A stretch of 64,000 bases of DNA from Candidatus Rifleibacterium amylolyticum (GTDB lineage Bacteria > Muiribacteriota > Ozemobacteria > Ozemobacterales > Ozemobacteraceae): assembly GCA_009917695.1 (NCBI GenBank), contig JAACJG010000001.1, forward strand, positions 393,219 through 457,218, in the 5' to 3' direction. Below the pieces are notes generated by a model. It searched no databases, was not told the DNA's origin, and saw nothing but the letters and a program-made list of their open reading frames with translations. Shown piece by piece: positions 1 to 8,463 of the stretch (its first letter is position 1; each line of letters begins with the position of its first letter). A program made the translations under genes and the position numbers.

Positions 1-1
1 G

Positions 2-1213
2 GGCGAACTCAAAGATGGCGACATCATTGCTGCTGGTCAGACGCGCTTTCGCGTCAGTATCAGCGCAAACGAAAGCCAGAACCTGTCGACCTGCCGACGC
101 TGTGGCAACCGGTTTGCCAGGCCGGGCCAGATGTCGGCATCTTCAACGGTATGCCCGGCCTGTCAGGCCGAAATTGCGCTCGAAGAACAGGATAAATTCG
201 CGAAAACCAGGGTTCCGGTGCTGGCCAGCTGTTGCGAATGTGGCGCCGATGTCGGCAGTTATGCGGCTTCTGATGGAAAAGGTCTGATTCTGGCTGAAGT
301 CGCGAGTTATCTGTGCCGCAGCTGTTACGGCAAAAAAACAGGTGCCGGTTCTTTTGCGCGTGTCGACCATCATCAGCTTATACAGGAACTTGGCAAAGGC
401 GGCATGGGAGCCGTCTATCTTGCCTGGAACCCTGACACCTGCCGCCTTGGTGCTCTTAAACGGATTTTGTTGCCCGAGCCTGATGCTCAGATTGCGCGAC
501 GTTTTGTGCGTGAAATGAGAATTATGAGCGGGTTGTCGCACCCTAATCTGGTGCGGCTTTATGAGGACGGTGTGCATGAAGGTTCGCCATATTTTGTGTC
601 TGAATACCTTGCCGGCGGGTGTCTGAGCCGATATCTTGCCAAAAAAGGCGGTCGACTTGTGGTTAAGGAGGCTGTCAATCTTGCCTGTGACATGCTCGAT
701 GGTCTCGAGTTCTTTCATGCTTCAGGTCATATTCATCGTGATATCAAGCCGTCGAACATTCTACTGGCAGACACAGATGGCAAGACTAAGATGGTTGCCA
801 AAATCGCCGATTTCGGGCTGGCAAAAAGTTTTGTTAACGTCGGCGGAACCCGTCTTACCCGCGCCAGTGAGTTTGCCGGTTCGCTGTATTTTACGCCCCC
901 CGAGCAGATACTCAATTTTGCCCGCACCGGCCCGGCGGCTGACATATATTCTGCCGGCGTGACGCTTTATCAGCTGTTGACCGGCTGTCTGCCCTACGAC
1001 TTCGGCGGCGGCGCAAGTTCAAAAAGCCTGAAAGATTCCATGTTGACAGTGCTTGAAGAACCGGTAATTCCGTTAAGGCAGCGATGTGCCGAAATCGAGC
1101 CGAAACTTGCAGGCATTGTCGAAACGGCTATCGCCAAAAAGGCCGAAGAACGTTATGCTTCGGCGAAGTCTTTTAAAGATGAACTGCAGAAATATCTGGG
1201 AGCCCGGTCATGA
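2..1213 (+). CDS. FHA-zinc ribbon-Ser/Thr protein kinase, 5' end outside the window
   Basis: The reading frame is open from base 2, well upstream of the first ATG at 131, so the gene begins outside the window. The first visible residues (GELKDGDIIAAGQTRFRVSI) match the last strands of an FHA phosphothreonine-binding domain. Next come four Cys pairs (CRRC, CPAC, CCEC, CRSC) that look like two zinc ribbons. A complete Hanks-type kinase domain follows: glycine loop GKGGMGAVY, lysine in ALKRI, catalytic loop HRDIKPSN, DFGLAK, and a PPEQ motif in place of APE. No membrane segment is visible, so it is probably cytoplasmic. The last 4 bases (ATGA) overlap the next kinase gene, which implies translational coupling. 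An FHA domain on a kinase usually reads the phosphorylation state of itself or a partner; the substrate is unknown. Confidence 0.9.
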   Translation, partial: GELKDGDIIAAGQTRFRVSISANESQNLSTCRRCGNRFARPGQMSASSTVCPACQAEIALEEQDKFAKTRVPVLASCCECGADVGSYAASDGKGLILAEVASYLCRSCYGKKTGAGSFARVDHHQLIQELGKGGMGAVYLAWNPDTCRLGALKRILLPEPDAQIARRFVREMRIMSGLSHPNLVRLYEDGVHEGSPYFVSEYLAGGCLSRYLAKKGGRLVVKEAVNLACDMLDGLEFFHASGHIHRDIKPSNILLADTDGKTKMVAKIADFGLAKSFVNVGGTRLTRASEFAGSLYFTPPEQILNFARTGPAADIYSAGVTLYQLLTGCLPYDFGGGASSKSLKDSMLTVLEEPVIPLRQRCAEIEPKLAGIVETAIAKKAEERYASAKSFKDELQKYLGARS

Positions 1214-2481
1214 AAAAATGCCGGTTCTGCGCAGAAGAGATTCAGGACGATGCGATAAAGTGTCGTTTCTGCGGAGAATTCGTCAGCCAGAGCAATGTCT
1301 TTAACGGCATCGGCCCCGGTGACACGGTCGATGGCTTCAAGATCGAAAAAGAGATCGGGCGCGGCGGCATGGCCATTGTTTATCTGGCCGCTGACAGTCG
1401 TCTCGACCGGCATGTTGCGCTAAAAGTACTGCCGCCGAATCTGATTCATGACGAGCAGCTTTGTCGCCGCTTTCAGAAAGAAGCACGTCTGGCCGCCAGT
1501 ATGACGCATCCGAACATTGTTCCGATCTATTCGGTCGGTGAGTCTTCTCTTAAACAGCCGTACATTGCGATGGCATTCATGCAGGGCGGAACCCTGACCG
1601 GCCGCATCAAATCCGGTCCTCTGCCGGTCAGACAGGCGGTCTCCATTGTTTCCGGTGTTCTTGGCGGTCTCGGTTACGCCCATGAAAAGGGCGTTATTCA
1701 CCGCGACATCAAGCCTGACAACATTCTGTTTTCCGACGCCGGTCAGCCGGTAATCGCTGATTTTGGTATCGCAGCGGCGGCGCAGGGCAGCAAGACTGCA
1801 ACGAATCTGAGTATAAGCATCGGCACGCCGCTTTACATGAGCCCCGAGCAGTTCAAGGGCGAAACAGTAGACTGTCGCAGTGATATTTATTCAACCGGTG
1901 CGCTGCTGTATCAGATTCTTACCGGCGAACCTCCATTCAGGCGAGCAGACCTGCCGGGCTTGATGTACGAGCACATGACGGTAGCACCAACGCCGCCGGC
2001 TGAGAAGCGTCGAGAAATTCCTGAATCGCTCAGTGCCGCGATCATGAAAGCGCTCGCCAAGCCTCCAATAGACCGCTTTCAGACAGCGGTCGAATTTCTC
2101 TCAGCCATAAGCGGAGATTTGGGATTCGATTCGGTTAATCTGTCGATTTCCTCAATACCCCCTGCTGTAACTCCTGTCTTTGACGATGTTGTGGCGACGC
2201 AGCCAGTTGCTGGCGTGCAGCCGCGAAAAACAGACCCAGATGTTTCCGTAAACGAGGATGCCGATTTTGTCACGTCGCATCCAGTGTCGTTGCCAGAAGC
2301 GATTGGTGCCAGGGCTGAGGCTGGTGCCGGCAGAGCATCCGCTGTTTCTGCCAGTGGCGTCGCAGCGGTCGCACATAGCCTGCCGTCATTAGTGCCCCGA
2401 ATCGGTACTGCTCTATACGTGGTCGGGTTGCTTATCTATCTGGTGCTGTTGCTTACAGTCTTTTTGGAAAATTATATTTGA
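1210..2481 (+). CDS. Zinc-ribbon Ser/Thr protein kinase with C-terminal membrane anchor
   Basis: This 423-residue protein starts with a short zinc ribbon (CRFC at residues 4-7, CRFC near 18-21). The kinase domain spans roughly residues 38-300: GRGGMAIVY, VALKVL, HRDIKPDN, DFGIAAA and a GTPLYMSPEQ activation segment, so all key catalytic residues are present. A linker of about 90 residues rich in Ala, Val and Pro leads to one hydrophobic segment near residues 398-420 ending in ENYI, a tail anchor that would leave the kinase in the cytoplasm. The gene overlaps the upstream FHA kinase by 4 bases. A membrane protein gene follows after 13 bases, so the four genes up to 3927 look like one transcript. 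Substrates cannot be read from sequence. Confidence 0.9.
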   Translation: MKKCRFCAEEIQDDAIKCRFCGEFVSQSNVFNGIGPGDTVDGFKIEKEIGRGGMAIVYLAADSRLDRHVALKVLPPNLIHDEQLCRRFQKEARLAASMTHPNIVPIYSVGESSLKQPYIAMAFMQGGTLTGRIKSGPLPVRQAVSIVSGVLGGLGYAHEKGVIHRDIKPDNILFSDAGQPVIADFGIAAAAQGSKTATNLSISIGTPLYMSPEQFKGETVDCRSDIYSTGALLYQILTGEPPFRRADLPGLMYEHMTVAPTPPAEKRREIPESLSAAIMKALAKPPIDRFQTAVEFLSAISGDLGFDSVNLSISSIPPAVTPVFDDVVATQPVAGVQPRKTDPDVSVNEDADFVTSHPVSLPEAIGARAEAGAGRASAVSASGVAAVAHSLPSLVPRIGTALYVVGLLIYLVLLLTVFLENYI

Positions 2482-2494
2482 ATAACGGAAAAGT

Positions 2495-3142
2495 ATGTTA
2501 AGAATTGTCGTTCTGATATTTTATATTTATGTTCTTTTCAGCAATGAGATGTCTTTTGCTGACGACGATCTGATCTTTGTTCTGGCAATAACTGCCTTGA
2601 TGTTGCCGGCAATGGCAGTTGGATTTTATTATATGCGGGCAGAGTCCGGCGGCGTCGATAGTCTGCTGCAACTGGCGGGCAGAGCAGAAAGAGCGGCGGA
2701 GGAAGACCTGGCAGCATTCAGAATCAAATATCTGGCGGCGCGCGAAAGCCTTTATACTGCCGGCATGTTTTTCTGGCTGTCACTGGTTCTGGTTCTCGCC
2801 AAAGAGCGTTATCTGGTAAGCAGCAATAATCTTGATTATCAGCTTGTGCTCGCTGGCATGATTCCTGTCATCTGCCTGTCGGTTTATGAAGACGCCTTAT
2901 ATCTGGTTTTAAAGATTAAAGCCGGTATGCAAACCAGATTGCCGGTAGAATACGATCTCTGGTTAAGCTGGCTTAACTGCGTAATGTTGTGTGTTCTTGC
3001 AGTAATGCACGCGTTGCCTTATTACGATTCAAATCTTGGTGTTGCTGTTTTCGGCGCGATGGCTCTGGTGGCAACTCTTTATGCGGCAGGCGTTTATTTC
3101 GCCCGCTACCGCAAGGCTCATAAAAGAGGTGGCAACGCATGA
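2495..3142 (+). CDS. Polytopic membrane protein of unknown function
   Basis: I do not recognise a family for this 215-residue protein. It has about five hydrophobic segments (residues 1-20, 28-47, 87-107, 115-140 and 150-200) and a charged cytoplasmic-looking loop near residues 50-85 rich in Glu, Arg and Ala. It ends in a basic tail. The ATG follows GGAAAAG at a normal distance. The gene lies 13 bases after a membrane-anchored kinase and overlaps the next membrane protein gene by 4 bases (ATGA). It may be a target or partner of the kinases, but only co-location supports that. Confidence 0.75.
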   Translation: MLRIVVLIFYIYVLFSNEMSFADDDLIFVLAITALMLPAMAVGFYYMRAESGGVDSLLQLAGRAERAAEEDLAAFRIKYLAARESLYTAGMFFWLSLVLVLAKERYLVSSNNLDYQLVLAGMIPVICLSVYEDALYLVLKIKAGMQTRLPVEYDLWLSWLNCVMLCVLAVMHALPYYDSNLGVAVFGAMALVATLYAAGVYFARYRKAHKRGGNA

Positions 3143-3927
3143 TGATGATACATCTGGTTGTGCCTGTGCTCTTTCTCGCGCTGCTGCTTCTGAGGCGTAA
3201 GAGCTACGCGTGGATGATTGCAACTTCTCTGGTAATGGCTATTGGCGCGATGATGGTTAATGTCTCTAACCTTAACTCGGACTGGACTGAATTTTTGCTG
3301 GCGCAGTTGTGTATCATCTATCTCATGGCATTCGGTCTTTTGCTGAGAAGGGCTGAAGTCGGAGTTTTTAAACTTTTCTGGCGGGCCCGCATGCGTGGCA
3401 CCAAAGACTTTTCGCATGACGAGCTGATACAGCTGCTGGGCTTTACATCTTTAGCCAGAAACGCATTCCTGCATGTCGCGGTTGTTATCTGTCTGCTGAC
3501 AGTCGTTGCTGCAATTGCTGTAGACATAATCGAGACGTTGAACATGCCGGTTGAATCGGCAATAACTTTGCTCGATGAAACCCCGCCGCCCGGCTATGAA
3601 ACTCCAGACTACAGTGGCATGGGGGCGGTGCCTGGAAATGTTTCAGCCGACACACCGGCAACATCAGTTGCTACGCCGTCATATTATAGAGATTCTTCGC
3701 TGCGCTTTCCCAGCGTATTGTTGCCGGTTTTCTGGCCTCTGCTTGTCGGGCTTTTGTTTGCACATTTCCTGTTGCGTATTCAAGACGTGTCATGGTTCAG
3801 GGCTTTGCCAGTATCTGAACTTGAACGCCGGCCGGTCGATTTTCCGTCGTATCTCTGGTTGTTTCCGGCACTGGCGATTTTCATGGTCTGGTCAGAAACA
3901 ATCTTTGCCTGGCTGCTGGTCTTATAA
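3139..3927 (+). CDS. Polytopic membrane protein of unknown function
   Basis: This 262-residue protein has hydrophobic segments near residues 3-40, 50-72, 110-135, 190-215 and 240-260. A Pro/Thr/Ser-rich loop of about 50 residues (DETPPPGYETPDYSGMG region) lies between the third and fourth and probably faces the periplasm. No family is recognised. It is the last gene of the kinase cluster, coupled to the preceding membrane protein by a 4-base overlap, and it runs head-on into recN with only 32 bases between the stops. No clear terminator is visible there. Confidence 0.75.
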   Translation: MMMIHLVVPVLFLALLLLRRKSYAWMIATSLVMAIGAMMVNVSNLNSDWTEFLLAQLCIIYLMAFGLLLRRAEVGVFKLFWRARMRGTKDFSHDELIQLLGFTSLARNAFLHVAVVICLLTVVAAIAVDIIETLNMPVESAITLLDETPPPGYETPDYSGMGAVPGNVSADTPATSVATPSYYRDSSLRFPSVLLPVFWPLLVGLLFAHFLLRIQDVSWFRALPVSELERRPVDFPSYLWLFPALAIFMVWSETIFAWLLVL

Positions 3928-3959
3928 TAATTGACCAGGAATTTTATGAAATGACAGCT

Positions 3960-5633
3960 TCAGCTATTTTTTAGCAGGTTGCGGGCGAAGTTCAGGCCAT
4001 CGCTGTCGGTTCGACCAAGCATACGGGCGATTTCTTCGATGCGCCTGTCGCCGTCTACCTGGTTGATTTCGACGCTGGTCTGGTCGTTTGCGACTCTCTT
4101 GGTAACGGTAAAATGGCAGCCGCCTTCTTTGGCGATCTGATGCAGATGGGTGACCAGCAGAACCTGTTTTTCGTTGCCGAGGGCGCGCAGACTTGCGGCA
4201 ACCGCTTCGGCGGTTTTACCACCAATACCTGCGTCGATTTCGTCGAAAACCAGCGTTGGCAGAGCATCACTGCGGGCCAGCACTTTTTTTATGGCGAGAG
4301 CGACGCGTGACAATTCTCCACCTGATGCAATTTTGCGCAACGGGCCGCCGGGGGCGCCGGGGTTGAGGGCGACGCAGAATTCAATGTTCTCAGCACCGTG
4401 CGAGCCGGGATTACATGGGGTCAGAGCCGCATTGAAACGAGCAGCATTGAAGCCGAGGTCAGCCATCTCAGCTGAAACCAGCTGGTCCAGTTTTTTAGCA
4501 AGACTGTTGCGCTCTTTGCTGACAGCCTTAGTCAGCTGAACGAATTTTGTATCTGTAGCTTCAAGCTCTTTTCTGACCTTGTCGCGGGTCGAATCAGGTG
4601 CGAAAAGCTCTGATAATTCCTCGTTCACCTTTTCTCTGAGGGTAAAAAGCCCGGCAAAATCGGTTGCATGCTTGCGGCAGATGCGCGAAATATCAGAAAG
4701 CCGTGATTGTATCTGGTAGAGTCTTTCTGGATCGAGACCGGTGCTGTCAGCGAGTTCTTCGATATCTGTCTCAAGAGCTTTCAGATCGTAATATGCACCG
4801 TTTATTCTCTGATAAAGCTCGTCGATGCTCTTGTCATACTGACTTATCCGTTTAAGGTTGTCAGCAGCTTTGAAAACTTGCGATGTCGCGCCCGAAGTTT
4901 CTTCGCTGCCAGAAAGAAGAGCTGCTGCTGACTGTAGACTGCTGATGATCTGCTCGGCGTGGCTGAGCTTTTTGAGCTCATCCTTGAGATCATCTTCTTC
5001 GGAATAGCTGTTCAGACTCAGGCTGGTAATGTCCTGTAAAATCGCCTGCAGTTCATTAATGCGGGAAGCCGAATGTTGCTGGCGTGCTTCGAGTTCCTGG
5101 AGCTTCTGCTGCAATTTCTGGCGTTGTGCAAAAACTGTTTGCAGTTCAGATAGGTTTTGTTTATGGGTGTTGCCGCCGGTGCGATCGAGCAGGCCGCGCT
5201 GCACCTCGGGTTCAAGCAATGTCTGGTGCTCATTCTGACCATGTATCTCGGTCAGATAAGGGCCAAGTTGCTTTAAAAATGCAGCTGTGGTCAAGATGCC
5301 ATTGACCATGACGCGACCGTTACCTTCTTCTTTGAATGTTCGCGAAATCGACAGGGAATGCGGGTCTTCTTCGTTATGGAACCCGGATTCTTCAAGAAAT
5401 CTTGCCAGTTCTGGCAGTTGTGATATGTTGAATTCAGCCTGAATGCGAGCTGTCGTCTGACCTGGCATGACCAGGCCGCTGCGTGCTTTTTTGCCAAGCA
5501 GAAGTTTGACGGCTTCGAGCAGAATACTTTTTCCGGCTCCGGTTTCGCCGGTTATCACGTTGAGCCCGCGAGAAAAGCGCAGCGAGGCTGTGTGCATGAA
5601 CAGGAAGTTTTCGAGCAGAATTTCAGCGATCAT
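3960..5633 (-). CDS. recN: DNA repair ATPase RecN
   Basis: RecN is an SMC-like ATPase acting early in double-strand break repair. The 557-residue protein has Walker A GETGAGKS at residues 29-36, a long central coiled coil (about 150-360), the ABC signature SGGELSRVALA and Walker B LVFDEIDAGIGG near the C terminus. Length is normal for the family (about 550). I place the start at MIAEILLENF (5633). The frame is open 31 codons further up, but that would run 83 bases into the SpoIID-like gene, and RecN proteins begin at this point. The spacing to the upstream stop is 10 bases, so the two genes are probably co-transcribed. No strong Shine-Dalgarno is visible, consistent with coupling. Confidence 0.95.
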   Translation of the reverse strand: MIAEILLENFLFMHTASLRFSRGLNVITGETGAGKSILLEAVKLLLGKKARSGLVMPGQTTARIQAEFNISQLPELARFLEESGFHNEEDPHSLSISRTFKEEGNGRVMVNGILTTAAFLKQLGPYLTEIHGQNEHQTLLEPEVQRGLLDRTGGNTHKQNLSELQTVFAQRQKLQQKLQELEARQQHSASRINELQAILQDITSLSLNSYSEEDDLKDELKKLSHAEQIISSLQSAAALLSGSEETSGATSQVFKAADNLKRISQYDKSIDELYQRINGAYYDLKALETDIEELADSTGLDPERLYQIQSRLSDISRICRKHATDFAGLFTLREKVNEELSELFAPDSTRDKVRKELEATDTKFVQLTKAVSKERNSLAKKLDQLVSAEMADLGFNAARFNAALTPCNPGSHGAENIEFCVALNPGAPGGPLRKIASGGELSRVALAIKKVLARSDALPTLVFDEIDAGIGGKTAEAVAASLRALGNEKQVLLVTHLHQIAKEGGCHFTVTKRVANDQTSVEINQVDGDRRIEEIARMLGRTDSDGLNFARNLLKNS

Positions 5634-5643
5634 AAGAGCTGTC

Positions 5644-6954
5644 TCAGTATATGTTGCGCGATATGCCAGGTTCTCCTGGAGTCCAGAAGAGTTTGCGCAG
5701 GCCAACGGCTGTATAACCGCTCCCATTTTCGGATATTTGCCTGAGCGCTCCTTTTATTGACCCGGGCTTTCTGGTTTTGCCGCTGCGGCGCAGAGCGTTA
5801 ACCTGGGTCGGGTTCGGTGGTGCCGCGAGCGATACCGGTGTTGTCTGGGGCAAACTGGCAACCACAATGGGCCTGTCTTCTACAGGCTTGCCAGTTGGTA
5901 CTGCATAACGCATGGTGGCCAGTTGCGTGCCCGGGTAGTAGAATGCCAGTATCTGGCGAAAACCGTAGCCAATGGCAGCCATACCAATGGCACCATCCTG
6001 GCACATACCAACGCGGTGGCCGAAATTCTTGTGGGTTGAGGCTTTAGCCGCGGAGCTCAGTTGCGCGATTCTGATCTTTTTTTGCGGAGCTGGCAGCTTG
6101 CCCTTCAGAGAGTTCGTTTTGATGAGTTTACCATAATAACAAAACGGCTTATGGCCTGAGATCCCGTCAAAGTGCCCGATAAGATATGGCACTGAAGCAC
6201 CTTTCCAGGCTGCCCGACTGTCGATGATATAGCCGCCGCAGTTTGAATGGTAAACGGTGTTGGCCGGCGAGTTCCCATAAATCAGTATTTTGCCGGCAGT
6301 CTCGATGACTGCTTTGCTGGCGGCTTTTATCTCGCGGGCTATCCCGCTGTAAACCTGACAATGTACTTTGTCGCAGAGCTGAAAATTATCTTTGTCTGAA
6401 TGTCGGCTAAGATTGCGAATGGCATAAGTGCGGGCGGCAATTGTCTGCGCCTGCTGGGCAGCATCAGGGGCGCGGTTAAAAATTTCTGATGGAACTACCG
6501 ATTTGAGATAATCTTCGATATCAACTACGTTAACGCCACGCAGGCCACCGCTTTGCGGGAAAATTGCGATCGAGCCGCGATATGAAAAAGATTTTCGGCC
6601 GCCGGCACGAACTTTGAGATTGATTGGTGGCCGGCCAACTGCTGAAAACAACAGCTCGTTACTGAAATAATACAGACTTTTTCGGGCATCGACGGCAACT
6701 TTCATTTTGCCGCCTTTCATAGCAGTTATCACAATTTCTGCAGCCTTGCCTGAATAAACCGATTGTCGCTTGTTCTGGTCGAATATCTCGATAAAACCAG
6801 AGGATGGCTCGATCTTCCAGGTATCTGGCAGACCCTGTGAGACCAGACCGATTCGAATATTACGACTGGCATTGAGGCACGAAATCTGTGCGCACAACGG
6901 CATAGACAAAAAGCAAAGGAGCAGGCAGACAATCAATTTTGTATAAAAACGCAT
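5644..6954 (-). CDS. SpoIID/LytB-domain secreted protein
   Basis: The 436-residue protein has a signal peptide (residues 1-22, ending CLLLCFLSMPLCAQ). It contains a SpoIID/LytB domain at about residues 125-350: VDIEDYLKSVVPSE, then QAQTIAARTYA with the catalytic-type Glu/Arg region, VYHSNCGG and HRVGMCQDGAIGMA. SpoIID is a lytic transglycosylase cutting denuded peptidoglycan in sporulating Firmicutes; homologues in Gram-negatives act on the wall in division or remodelling. The last ~80 residues are basic and Pro/Ser-rich with no recognised domain. The gene lies 10 bases upstream of recN and 65 bases downstream of the permease gene. A perfect hairpin lies just before its start. No sporulation genes are seen here, so a wall-remodelling role is inferred. 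Confidence 0.85.
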   Translation of the reverse strand: MRFYTKLIVCLLLCFLSMPLCAQISCLNASRNIRIGLVSQGLPDTWKIEPSSGFIEIFDQNKRQSVYSGKAAEIVITAMKGGKMKVAVDARKSLYYFSNELLFSAVGRPPINLKVRAGGRKSFSYRGSIAIFPQSGGLRGVNVVDIEDYLKSVVPSEIFNRAPDAAQQAQTIAARTYAIRNLSRHSDKDNFQLCDKVHCQVYSGIAREIKAASKAVIETAGKILIYGNSPANTVYHSNCGGYIIDSRAAWKGASVPYLIGHFDGISGHKPFCYYGKLIKTNSLKGKLPAPQKKIRIAQLSSAAKASTHKNFGHRVGMCQDGAIGMAAIGYGFRQILAFYYPGTQLATMRYAVPTGKPVEDRPIVVASLPQTTPVSLAAPPNPTQVNALRRSGKTRKPGSIKGALRQISENGSGYTAVGLRKLFWTPGEPGISRNIY

Positions 6955-6961
6955 GCATGGA

Positions 6962-6983
6962 TTCTACCCTGTAACGGGTAGAA
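6962..6983. promoter_or_regulatory. Perfect 8-bp inverted repeat before the SpoIID-like gene, with a third half-site
   Basis: TTCTACCC (6962-6969) pairs with GGGTAGAA (6976-6983) over a 6-base loop. A further copy of GGGTAGAA lies at 7012-7019, next to the stop of the permease gene. The hairpin is 8 bases from the SpoIID-like start codon on the minus strand. There is no T-run, so it is a poor terminator. An operator or a translational control hairpin is possible; the role is not determined. Confidence 0.4.
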
Positions 6984-7019
6984 CGTCAATACCCCGTGCA
7001 TAGATTCGTGAGGGTAGAA

Positions 7020-8288
7020 TCAGTTTTCGTTATTCTGGGGCAGCGTGGCGGTATAACCAAGATCGTTAACCGCTTTAAGCACCAGGTCAGAGGAGCATTT
7101 TCCATAGATCTCGGCACGTTTTTCGCTAAGAAGAACCTTAGCATCGCTGACACCGTCAATTTCAAGAATGGTCTGGCGCACTGCCTGAGCGCAGTTTCCA
7201 CAAGACATGCCGTCTACATCAATGATCAGATCGGGATGTGATGTGGCTTCGACGGAGTTGCAGCTGGTGCAGCAGTTCGCGGCAGTTCGGCTCTTATACC
7301 AGCTGATCACCAGTATGGCAATCATGAAGACAGCACTTATGCTCTCTAACATACTCAACTCAACGTGACATGCCGGCTGAGAGGTTGCCAGCAGACCGGT
7401 CGAGAAAGTCTGGTTGAGATAGTCAAATATCAAGCCACCTGCCAGTGAGCCGACCATAACGGTGGTGATGTAGACGATTGCGGACACACGACCGAGAACC
7501 TTGAATACCACAGAAATCGCGGCAGCATTAGTAGCCGGCCCGCTGATCAGAAACACAAAGGCTGCTCCGGGTGACACACCCATGTGCATAAATCCCAGCG
7601 CAATCGGAATTGAAGAGGTCGAACAGACATATATCGGAATTCCGATCGCCAGCATGAGAAGCATGGTGAGATAGTAATTGCCGATGTACTGACTGACGAA
7701 ATCTGGCGACATAAAAGTCGAAATCAGGCCGGCGACCAGTATGCCGACAACCAGGGCCCGGGCTATTTCGCCCGGAAGCGTAATCAGGCCATAGTTGAGG
7801 GCCGACTTTATTTTTGCACCGAAGCTGAGATGTTCTTCTGGCAGATCGTGCGTGCCCTCGCTCTTCTGCTGACTGCCTTCGTCGACGGCAGATACGATCA
7901 GACCGCCAATTATGCCGGTGATGAAGGCCGCCAGTGGTCTGAACCAGGCGAAAAAAGGGCCAAGAAGCCCGTAGGTGGCCAGAATCGAATCCACCCCGGT
8001 TTGTGGCGTCGATATCAGAAATGAAGTCGTCGCGCCTTTGTTGGCACCGTGTTTGCGCAACGAAGCCGCAACCGGAATGACCCCGCATGAGCACAGCGGC
8101 AGAGGAACGCCGAGCAGAGTAGCCTTGATGATCGAACTGTATTTTCCGCTGCCGAGGTGTTTTTCGACCCAGCGCGGAGATATCATGACCGATAAAACTC
8201 CAGATATCAGAAAACCGAGGATGAGATAAGGCGACATCTGTCCGAGGACCGACCAGCATGCGTGCAGTAGCGTAATCACTTGTTGCAT
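7020..8288 (-). CDS. SO_0444-type Cu/Zn efflux permease with fused HMA metal-binding domain
   Basis: The 422-residue protein is a permease of the DUF318/UPF0718 type, with 8 or more membrane segments in two blocks (residues 10-125 and 170-330). The first block carries the conserved LPLCSCGVIPVA motif, whose Cys pair probably handles metal. After a short Cys cluster (NCCTSC near 345) comes an HMA domain at about 355-420 with the copper-site motif GMSCGNC. This architecture is known as the SO_0444 family, proposed to export copper or zinc. The start has AGGATT about 10 bases upstream. A pair of direct repeats at 8350-8379 may be its operator. It is followed by the SpoIID-like and recN genes on the same strand; no functional link is evident. 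Confidence 0.87.
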   Translation of the reverse strand: MQQVITLLHACWSVLGQMSPYLILGFLISGVLSVMISPRWVEKHLGSGKYSSIIKATLLGVPLPLCSCGVIPVAASLRKHGANKGATTSFLISTPQTGVDSILATYGLLGPFFAWFRPLAAFITGIIGGLIVSAVDEGSQQKSEGTHDLPEEHLSFGAKIKSALNYGLITLPGEIARALVVGILVAGLISTFMSPDFVSQYIGNYYLTMLLMLAIGIPIYVCSTSSIPIALGFMHMGVSPGAAFVFLISGPATNAAAISVVFKVLGRVSAIVYITTVMVGSLAGGLIFDYLNQTFSTGLLATSQPACHVELSMLESISAVFMIAILVISWYKSRTAANCCTSCNSVEATSHPDLIIDVDGMSCGNCAQAVRQTILEIDGVSDAKVLLSEKRAEIYGKCSSDLVLKAVNDLGYTATLPQNNEN

Positions 8289-8349
8289 TTGGTATTAATC
8301 CTGTCTTAAAATATACTAAAAATATATCATTTACAGCTGAAAATGCAAA

Positions 8350-8379
8350 TCAAAACCGGCTGACACTTTGTCAAAACCG
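8350..8379 (-). promoter_or_regulatory. Direct repeat pair upstream of the metal permease, possible operator
   Basis: TCAAAACCG occurs at 8350-8358 and again at 8371-8379. The two copies are exactly 21 bases apart, two helical turns, and each is followed by a GTCAG/CTGACA-like sequence. A TTGACA-like hexamer reads on the minus strand at 8374-8369 within the second copy, although no good -10 box is found at the right distance. Position and spacing suit a dimeric regulator of the metal exporter at 8288. The regulator is not in the window. Confidence 0.35.
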
Positions 8380-8420
8380 CGTCAGATAAAAACAAAACAA
8401 ACCGTCATTATATGAAAAGT

Positions 8421-8463
8421 CTCAGGCTCTCGGATATATAGAGCTGACGTAGTATCGCCTGAG
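8421..8463 (-). terminator. Possible terminator after the TPR protein gene
   Basis: On the minus strand CTCAGGC directly after the TAG stop pairs with GCCTGAG at 8427-8421. An inner CTCT/AGAG pair lies in the loop, and CTTTT follows. The stem is short and the T-run weak, so this is tentative. Confidence 0.35.

Noticed and set aside
5634-5726. Longer RecN with 31 extra residues
   Set aside because: The extension overlaps the SpoIID-like gene by 83 bases and the extra residues are unlike RecN.
8289-8349. AT-rich ATATACTAAAAATATATC as a -10 element of the permease promoter
   Set aside because: Several TATA-like hexamers fit but none has a -35 at 16-18 bases, so I could not choose one.
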